A stretch of 64,000 nt of DNA, from the NCBI GenBank assembly GCA_047967505.1, contig CM106539.1; one strand, written 5' to 3'. The translations under genes were made by a program, and so were the position numbers. A model generated the notes under the pieces. It searched no databases, was not told where the DNA came from, and worked only from the letters and a program-made list of their open reading frames with translations. Shown here piece after piece: positions 11,559 through 21,708 of the stretch (the first letter of the stretch is position 1; each line of letters begins with the position of its first letter). Source of the DNA: Dipteris shenzhenensis. Lineage: Eukaryota > Polypodiophyta > Polypodiopsida > Gleicheniales.

Positions 11559-11951
11559 ATGGAAGATCCGGGAACTTCAAATGGAACAAGTGATCGTGGA
11601 ACGGAGGGGCAGGTATCAGGAAAGCCGGAAGCAGAGGCCAAAGAGACGCAGAGAAAGCAAAATACATTTGATTGGAATGCGCACTGGTATCCAGTTGCAG
11701 TAGTGGCGGATTTGGACAAAAAGGTTCCATTTGCTGCGACGATCATGGGACGAGATCTAGTTGTTTGGTGGGATAGGAATGGAAAGACCTGGCAGGTTTG
11801 GGACGACAAATGCCCTCATAGGCTTGCTCCTTTGTCCGAGGGAAGGATAAACGAGAAAGGAGAACTGCAATGTTCGTACCACGGCTGGTCTTTTGCTCCC
11901 TGCAGTGGACAATGCACCTGCATACCCCAAGCTCCAAAAGATGGAAATCCG
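11559..11951 (+). CDS. PTC52: PTC52-like exon 1 (Rieske domain)
   Basis: Residues 1-131, phase 0 end at donor CCG|GTAAGA. Contains the complete Rieske cluster. Start chosen at the only in-frame ATG (11559). The first 36 residues are Glu/Lys/Gly-rich before [10 protein letters not shown]. Confidence 0.88.
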
Positions 11952-14900
11952 GTAAGAGCTCTTTAATCTGTTTAACCTCCGGTTGCTTTTGGCAAACTTC
12001 CTAGCATGTGTTGAAAATTCAAAGATCTGTGAAACGGTCAGGAATGGTTGAGCTTTAAAAGATAGCAATGGAATTTCGACTAAAGTGCATGTTCTCTTTA
12101 GAGAAACGGCTGTGATGAGAAGTTTGTGAAAGCGTTGGATATACAGCGGACTTTTTTAAAAGAGTCGATGATAGTCTGCATCTACGCGGCAGGAGGTCTG
12201 AAGGTGTCATTGTGAGCAAGTTAGCATTGTGATATTTGTACATCAGAGTTGATATTCTGCCTCAAGATAAATCTGAAATTACAGCGAACACTTATGTTCG
12301 CCTTTGACTGTATTTCAGCGTCATGTGATCAATTGGAAGCGCTTCAAAAATAACGCGTGTGAAGGAAACGCTGGTGGTCTCTGCCACCTTCTCGACTACC
12401 ATCATAACTAACGCCTGTCACCCGCTACACACCTGGAATCTTGCCTTCGGTGGCTCAACTTGTCTAGCCACCAGATTCTTGCTTTCCTCCTCATCAGGCG
12501 TCAGGATCGCTAGGCTAGGAAACCCAAAACCAACAGGTGGATTGTCAACGATAGCTCTTAGTTCTTCTGTTCTCAACACAGGCGTGGTGTGTATTTATTA
12601 TGACATTGAAGCATGCTACAAAAGGTCTACTATGGAAAGGTGCTTACGCGCAAATGGTGAATCTTTGCCGAGTCTTAAATAAGACATGGGTACTTTCTGT
12701 TCATGGTATATGGATATCTTGTGATTTATGCAGTACACAATTCACACGTGGACACTACAAAGCGAGCATTGTCTTTGTACAAATCCACCTTCCAGAGTCT
12801 TGCCTGGGTATACGAGACGTTCATATAGCATCTTTTAGAATTGCAGTCTTTCCCACACAACTTTTAAAGTGAAACGCTTATGTTAAGCTGAAGCACATGC
12901 CAGCATTAGAGATCAGAAAGATGCTTTGACAAATACTTCAGTCTTAGTATGCCTTATTTTTTAAAGACCATCAATTCTAAGAGACACAGGCCATTAGGAG
13001 TCGTTCTTAGGCAAGAGCATGCAGTGTAGCGTTTGAAAGCAGAGACAAAGAGGTTTCGTACCATGTCTATGAGCAGGAAATGGTTGCCATTTCTACATAC
13101 CTTCAAGAAATAGCATCATTATTTATTTGGGATTAGATCATATTACTGTTTGAAGGGTAACATGCACCAAGCTGGCCAACCAATATTATGTCTCCCATAG
13201 TATTCTCCCGAAGATTGAGAAAGCACCATATCAGATGCAACAACTACCGCATGTGGACATTCCATGATGCCTCTCTATTTCCTTGCTCCCTTATCCACTC
13301 TCTCTATACTCCACATACTCACACTCTCTTTCTCCTTCTCTCTCCAACTCTACAGCTGCCTTGTTGGAGGATAGGGAGACCAGAGGGTGGATTGCATAAG
13401 AGATGACTAACTATACATTTTCTTGTGCGATAATTCTTTCTATCTTAAATGGTGCGTTGCCCTATCAGCTAGATTTAGATTTAGATGCTTGTTTGGGAGA
13501 GACTAAAATGAAATCGTTTAGACTTCACAAGCAGTTGTAGCTTGAATGAAGAGATTTGGACTACTTTTTTATCAGCCTTCTCCTTTAGTGCTAGCCTTCG
13601 TCATGGCTGAGTTTGCCCTTCACCTCCGGAGTGCCGATAGAAACTCAGTACGAAGACTTTGTATAAAAGGATGCTCAAGTATGTGTGGGTGTGTGGATTT
13701 GTATGTGTGAGAGCATACTTTTATACTATGGTCTACACCAAGTGTTGGGCATTGATGACATCGGTGGGGATGTCATAGTGCTATGCGTGATGGAGTTTAT
13801 GGTTTTCAATCTTATGAGTGACTATCGTGAGATTGAAACTGCACTATGTTGTGTTTTTAGAGGATGAATTTTGGAATGTTCCTGGATTCATCTAGGTATA
13901 GGTATATGCTTCTACCATATTAGCGGACATGTCACCACAATGTAAAATATCCTAAGTCAAAGTAGAGTTGACCATTTATTTGATCATAATTAAAGAGTTT
14001 TATATGTGTTAATTATGGTCAAAGAGTTCTTTTAATGGTCAAAGAATTGACTACGGTCAAAGATACTTGACTCTGGTCAAGTAAACCTGACCTCGGTCGA
14101 GGAGACTTGGTTTATTACCAAGAGGGTTAACTACGGTTAACCAGAGAACTACAGAGCTGACTACGGTCAGAGAGTGTTGACTTCGGTCAACGAGACTTGG
14201 CATGTGCCAAGAGGGTTAACCACGGTTTACCAAGATGTGCCAACTTCGGTTGGAGAGACTTGGCTATAACTAAGGCGCCTCGACCCTTGGTCAAAGCCCC
14301 TTAATTATGATCAAGAGCGTTGACTTCGGTCAACGAGAGAATGAATAAATATATATATTTTTATTATATTTGTTATGTGTGCACATGTATTCAGTGGGGA
14401 CGCCCACCGTGACTAGAATTAGTCCACAGAGTGTTATTTGCATGCAAGGCGCTAACAATTAATGGGTGCCATGGTGGTGCGCTTTAATTAATTGTTGCAG
14501 GTACTAGGAAGAGTTATTTTCCTAAGCGCTACGGGAGCCTAACAAGCATCTAGGAGGCGGTTCGCGTGACCAAGTGCTTCGAAGACTCCAGAGTTGCCCT
14601 TAGTGGCATGTAATGGGACTTAGTCTAGATTTTAGACAAGTGGCATGTTACCAATTTGAAATGAGCTTGAAGCTCTTGTAATATTGATTTCACGTTGGAT
14701 TTTTGTATCAGGTAGCTCTAAGCCGAACTCTTGTAACAGATTCTCTCTTCAAGAAATAAAATACCTTCGGGGGTCCAGCCCTACATGTTGTCCTGGGCCC
14801 TAGCTGTGTGTAGATAGAGAGAGAGAGAGAGAGAGCTCTTATGAGTGTTTCTGCAGTAAATTATGAGCGTGAGGTTCCATGAGAGCTAGCGATTGCATTG

Positions 14901-17900
14901 GTGTTAGAGCTGAATTTTCATCGCTCTTCTTAGAGCGTGACGATCCAAGAGCAGGAGGGGTAGCGTTATCACATGTGAATACATTGGTGGCAACGCTCTT
15001 GTTTCCTGCGTGGGGTTATCTGTGTAACCCAAATCAAAGACAAGGCGACCCCGCACCGAATGAACCATCGACTACTCCATGAATAGTTTGGCCAACCATT
15101 AATGGTTTGGCATCGCAAGACGGAGAAGCATCGGTGCTTGTGATTTTCCGTTTCTTGGACTTCTGTTGCACGGGCTGTGTGCAGGACACCCAAAGTAGAC
15201 ATCTCGGCTGGGAGAAGGATCGTATTGGCTTGACGCGGGCGATCTCTTCCCTTTTTGGGTGTTCGTCGTTATTTGGAGTTTATGCGCTCCAGTGAGGCAA
15301 AGGACGAGCGTTTGGGAGACGTCGCTAGACGGGGAAGGCTGACGGACCTTCACGCAGAGACGCAGAAGGCGCCGGTGCGACCCACGACACTGACCACCAG
15401 CCAAGGTCTGGAAACCTTAGGCTGATGTGGTTTTTGTGACGTGGCAAACACGTGGCAGATACGTGGATGCTGACTCAGCAGATGACGTGGCGGCGCATGC
15501 TTGTGTGACACGTGACAGGAAACTGAAATGGCACTGACACGTGGCAGACAGGTCAGCTGCTGATGTGGCAGCCAGCCGGACTGTTGATGTGTCAAACCAG
15601 TGGTTCAGTTAACCTTGGTTAGTTCACCTTGGTTAGAAGTTCAGTTGGTCTAACCAAACCAGATTGGTTAGACAAACCAGGTTTGACCAACTAACCTTGG
15701 TTGTAGTTAACCAGACCATAATTGGTTAACTAGACTACAGTGGGTTGAGTTCAGTTGGGAGCCAACTAAACCAGACCAGAACTAGTCTGGTTAGTGTAAC
15801 CAGCTGGTTACCCATCCAGTTACTGTCCCCCCCCCAAAAAAAAAAAGGGACAGCTGCAGAGACTGCTTTTGCTAGCAGTTTTCAACCATCTGAGAGAGTA
15901 TTTACTGTCAGAAAAAGCAGAAAACAGAGAAAAATCAGAGATTTGCAGAAAAAGACTATGCATGCCTTTGAGCAGTGAAAAGAGGGCAAAACAGATACTT
16001 TTTGAAGTCATTTGCAGTAGCCAGAAAAGGGGCATACAGCTTTAAGTTTATGCCTTGAGTTGACAGCCCAGTACTGGCATAGATTGTGAATGCAAGACAC
16101 CTCTTGTTGAGGTAATTTTTCCCTTTGAAAAGCAGAGACAGCGTGCATCAGTTGCATACACAGTGTGTGTGAGAAACTTGCAGATCTCAGACGAGTTGTA
16201 AGAAAATGGCTCAATCACCTATCCATTGGGATTCACAAGATAGGGATGTACATCCAAGACAGAGAAGTGTGCAACAAACTCAGCAAGAATTTGAGCAGAT
16301 GGTACGCACTCGTATACAGCGAGAGAAAGAGAGATCTCATAGGGGACGGTGTCATAGCAGGAAGAGATCGAGGCATCATCACCGATCTCCTAGTCCATCA
16401 CCGTCTACCTCGAGCTCGACTTCTGTATCTTCTTCTTTATCAGATAAACCATCAAGGAAAAGAAGGAAACACAAGAAGTCTAGGAAGAGTAAGTCTTCCA
16501 GAGAGACCAAGGAATTCAAAGAGGGAGGTAAATCTGTCAAGTTTATGACCTACAATGGACAGTATGGTCATACAGATAAAGCATTGCAGTTCATCAAGCA
16601 GTTTGATGCTACATTCGGTACAAAAAAGTTTTCAGAATCCTCCAAATTAAGAATGGTCAGTTTACACTTGACAGCTACAGCTAGTGCATGGTGGAGTGCA
16701 CAGACCACATATGGGTCAGCCCCAAAGAAGTGGAAGGACTTCAAGAAAGCCTTCTACCAGCAGTTTATGCCTAAACAGTTTAGAGATCATGTTCTTCAAG
16801 ATTGGGAAATTTTGCATATGGATGCAGGAGATACAGTGGATGTGTACAATCAAAAGTTTTGGGATGCTTATTTGCAGGTTGCACCTTTCAAAGAGATCTC
16901 CAAAGAAACCCAAATGAGAAAGTATAGAGCAGGTCTCAGTCCAAGAATCCAGGCAGTAGTAAATGCTTTGGGGGCAAAGAACATTCAAGACCTTATGCAT
17001 TCAGCTTCAGTAGCTAGTCTTGTGCCGTTACAAGATCCATCCACAGTACTATCCTTGCATGAAGGACGTGCTGAAAGAAAGAAAGCTGATTTTTCAAAAT
17101 CAGAAAAGAAAGAGTATCCCAAGGTTGAAAAGAAAGGGTTTCAGCCTTAGAAGCCGAGGGGTACTCAGTTTTCAAAGTCATGTAAAGGCAAATCCCCATT
17201 CATTCCTGAACAGATAGCTGAATTCCGCAGAGATGGGAAATGCTTTAAGTGTGGGAAAGAGGGACATATAGCTGCCTAGTGCCCTGAGAAGCCTTGGGGT
17301 TCTAAGGAGTAGAAAAAGCCACAAGTACCACCGAGGCCAATGGTGGGAGCAGTCCCAAGTGTTTTGGGGAGTACCTCAGACCCAAAAGAAAAAGAGCTTT
17401 TGCTATCATGGGGAAAGATAAGAGATCAGCAAGCATTAATCCTATTTGATCCAGGGTCTACAGACAATTTCATATCTGAAGATTTAGCCCTGAGATTAGG
17501 GATACAAACTGAAGAGCTAGGTAGAGCTCTTGATGCTGATCAAATGTTTCAAGGGAATCTAGTGCAAGTTACTCCTTTGATTGGAAAGCTTCGTGTCCAT
17601 GTGCAGAACTATGTAGATCAGGAGGACTTTTTAATCTCTCCTCTCAAGCAGCATGATGTTCTTGGTACACCGTGGTTCCATCGAAAGGAAGTGACGATAG
17701 AATACCCTGAGAGGGTGCTGAGTTTTATCCATAGGGGGAAAAACCAGCGTTTAGTTGCCAGGAATAAAGGGGAGACTATCCCCATTGTATCTGATGTTAC
17801 ATGTGGTAAAGCAATAAAGTCTGCAATTTCCGTGTACATGGTTTTTGTAAAAGAAAAAGAAAATGATATGCATGCTGAAATGAATGATGCAGACAAAGAT

Positions 17901-20900
17901 AAATTTCAGTTTCTTGTAAACTTTAAAGATTGCTTTTCCGATGCTTTGCGAGGGGAGTTACCCCTAGAGAGACCAGAAGATCATCAGATAGAGTTAATGC
18001 CTGGTAGTGAGCCACCAAACAGACCACCTTATAGAGTCAGTGCGACTCAGAGAGAGGAGATTATGGCTCAGGTACAGGACTTGCTGTCCAAAGGGTTGAT
18101 TCAGCCCAGCTCGTCTCCCTTTTGTTCACCCGTACTTCTAGTACAGAAGAAAGATGGTTCTTTTCGAATGTGCATTGATTATCGTGCATTGAATAAGATG
18201 ACCATCAAAAATAGATTTCCGATACCACGCGTAGATGATGTGCTTGACCAGCTTAAAGGAGCAACAGTTTTCAGCAGGATAGACTTGAAGAGTGGCTATC
18301 ATCAAGTCAGGATACAACCACAAGATGTGCATAAGACAGCTTTTCGCACTACATTGGGGTTGTATGAATACTTAGTGATGCCTTTTGGATTAACAAATGC
18401 CCCAGCTACCTTCAATAGGATGATGGATCGTATCTTCCGACCCTACAGACAGTTCACTGGTACCTTCTTCAATGACATAATTGTCTTTTCTAAGTCCGAA
18501 GAAGAGCACAAGGAACATCTTGCTATAGTGTTTCAAGAGCTGAGAAATCATCGACTCTATGCAAATAGCAAGAAAAGTGAATTCTTCCTGGAAGAAATCC
18601 ATTATCTAAGGCATATAATATCCAAGAATGGGATACAGATGGATCCAGCAAAGATCCGTGCCATCCAAGAATGGCATGATTTGAAAACTGTGCATGAAGT
18701 CCGTAGTTTTTTGGGACTTTGCTCCTATTATAGGAGATTTATCAGGCATTTTGCTGATATCGCAGCTCCATTACATGACCTTACTAAGAAAATGCAGCCT
18801 TCACATGGAGAATATCGCATAAGAAAGCATTCAATACACTCAAGGAGAAGTTGACTACAGAGCCTATTCTTGTAGTCCCGGATCTTTATCAACCTTTTGA
18901 TGTTGATTGCGATGCTTGTGGAGAGTGTGTTGGGGCTGCATTACATTAGAATGGACATGTAGTAGCCTACGAAAGCCGAAGATTGCATGATGCTGAAAGA
19001 TATCTGGGAATCTATGAGAAAGAGTTATTGGCTGTAATTTATGCCATCCATACATGGAAACACTATCTTTTGGGTGCATATTTTATTGTTAAAACAGATT
19101 ACCAAAGTTTGAGATACTTTTTGACTTAGACCAAGCTTTCCGAGAAGCATATAAAATGGGCAAACATGCTGTCAATGTATCATTTTTAGATTGTCCATAC
19201 CCCAGGAATTCGGAACAGAGTGGCAGATGCCTTGTCCCGACGACCCTAGGTCAATAATGTGACTATTGCCTATCATCAGGACTTGGAAGGCATGAGGGAA
19301 CAATATGCTAATGATGCAGATTTTGGCAAGATTTTACAGCAAATGCAAGAGGGGCAGTCCACTAGTATCTAATGAAAGATGATTGCCTATGCATCACCCA
19401 GGAGATGAGAAAAAAGATTTTGGAGGAATGCCATGCACCTTTCTATGCTGGACATAGAGGGATTACAGCAACAACTCTAGCACTAGAGAGGTATTTCTTT
19501 TGGCCAGGGATGCGGAAAGATATCCATGAGCTTGTTGCTGAATGCCTTACGTGTCAGAAAGTGAAGTATGATAGACGGAAGGCACCTGGCCTACTTATGC
19601 CTCTTCCTGTGCCTCAGGCACTGTGGGAAAGTATTACAATGGACTTCATTTTTGATTTGCCAAGATCAAAGTCAGGGAATGATGGGATTTGGACTATCAT
19701 TGATAGATTCAGTAAGCAAGCTCATTTCATTCCGGTTCGCAAAACCATAAAGGCAGATCATATGGCTAAGCTTTTCATGGCACAGATCTTTAAGCACCAT
19801 GGTATGCCTAAGTCCATTGTCAGTGATCAAGATCCCAGAATGACCAGTCTATTCTGGAGAGCTTTATTTGATAACATGGGGACGGATTTGAATTTTTCTT
19901 CTTCTTTCCATCCCCAGACAGATGATCAAAGTGAAGTAGCAAATTCCACAGCATTGGATATGCTGAAATGCTACGTGGGTGACCAAGGTTCAGACTGGGA
20001 AAAGTACCTACCATTGGTAGAGTTTGCTTACAATAATACAGTACACAGCTCTATAGGGAAAGCCCCCTTTGAGGTCATTTATGGGAAGGTGATTCTGCCA
20101 CCTATCCTGAGGACCAAGGATGAAATATTTCCAGCTGATCAGTTTGTGAGAGACCTCCAGACAGCTTACAGCCAAGTCCGGACAGCAATCGAAAGGTCTC
20201 AAGAGAAACATAAAAGAGCTGCAGATAAGCATAGGAGACAGTTAGATCTCAAGGAAGGAGATGGGGTACTTTTGAAGTTTGAAAAAGCTAGGCTCCGCAA
20301 GTTTAAAGGCAAACAGAAAGTGTATGCAAAGTTATCTCCCAGATACTATGGCCCTTTCAGGGTTACAGAAAGAATAAATGAGGTTGCATACAGGTTATCA
20401 TTGCCAGAGCATTGGAGGATTCACAATGCATTCCATGTGAGTCTTCTAAAGAAATTCTAGGGGTCAGAGCCTACAGAGCCAGAATCAAAGGATCCACCAG
20501 AAGTGGATGAGTTGGAGGAGGTTCTTCAGCCAGAGCAAATTAAGTACCTTATTGTACGCAAAGGCTCTCAGGGCAAGGAGTTTACAAGTATCTTGTAAAT
20601 TTCAAGAATTATACAGCATTAGATGCCAAGTGGATGGACGAAGACATGTTATCCGATCATCCACAGCTTTTGGATGTTTACAAGGAAGATTTTCAGCTGA
20701 GGTCAACTGAATAGAAGCCGAGGGGATGTCACCACAATATAAATATCCTAAGTGAAAGTACAGTTGACCATTTATTTGATTATAATTAAAGAGTTTTATA
20801 TGTGTTAATTATGGTCAAAGAGTTCTTTTAATGGTCAAAGAATTGACTACGGTCAAAGATACTTGACTCTGGTCAAGTAAACTTGACCTCGGTCAGAGAG

Positions 20901-21645
20901 ACTTGGTTTATTACCAAGAGGGTTAACTACGATTAACCAGAGAACTACAGAGCTGACTATGGTCAGAGAGTGTTGAATTCAGTCAACGAGACTTGGCATG
21001 TGCCAAGAGGGTTAACCACGGTTAACCAACATGTGCCAACTTCGGTTGGAGAGTTGTGCCAACTTCGGTTGGAGAGTTGTGCCAACTTCGGTTAGAGAGA
21101 CTTGGCTATAATTAAGGTGCCTCGACCCTTGGTCAAAGCCCCTTAGTTATGATCAAGAGCGTTGACTTCGGTCAACGAGAGAATGAATATGTATATATAT
21201 TTATTATATTTGTTATGTGTGCACATGTATTCAGTGGGGACGCCCACCGTGACTAGAATTAGTCCACAGTGTGTTATTTGCATGCAAAGCGCTAACAATT
21301 AATGGGTGCCATAGTGGTGCGCTTTAATTAATTGTTGCAGGTACTAGGAAGAGTTATTTTCCTAAGCGCTATAGGAGCCTAACAAGCATCTAGCAGGCGG
21401 TTCGCGTGACCAAGTGCTTCGAAGACTCCAGAGTTGCCCTTAGTGGTATGTAATAGGACTTAGTCTAGATTTTAGACAAGTGGCATGTTGCCTATTTTAA
21501 ATGAGCTTGAAGCTCTTGTAATATTGATTCCACGTTGGATTTTTGTATCAGGTAGCTCTACGCTGAACTCTTGTAACATATTCTCTCTTCAAGAAATAAA
21601 ATACCTTCAGGGGGGTCCAGCCCAACATGTTGTCCTAGGCCCTAG

Positions 21646-21708
<63 letters not shown>

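Larger units (their letters stand above)
14911..16205 (+). other. Gypsy untranslated leader
   Basis: 1.3 kb between the primer site and gag. Holds an ACGTG cluster (15439-15545), a TTAACC/GGTTA-rich repeat stretch (15597-15822) and a C/A homopolymer pair (about 15827-15846). Confidence 0.7.

Noticed and set aside
12359-12682. 107-codon plus-strand frame in intron 1
   Set aside because: No domain, no splice context and composition like surrounding noncoding sequence.
14046-14334. Regularly spaced repeats as a CRISPR array
   Set aside because: The repeats are internally palindromic hairpins with differing sequences and 5-10 bp spacers, lie inside an LTR of a plant retrotransposon, and no cas genes exist nearby.
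16165-16548. Plus-strand frame overlapping the start of gag
   Set aside because: The gag frame from 16206 contains recognisable gag motifs. This one is an out-of-frame shadow.
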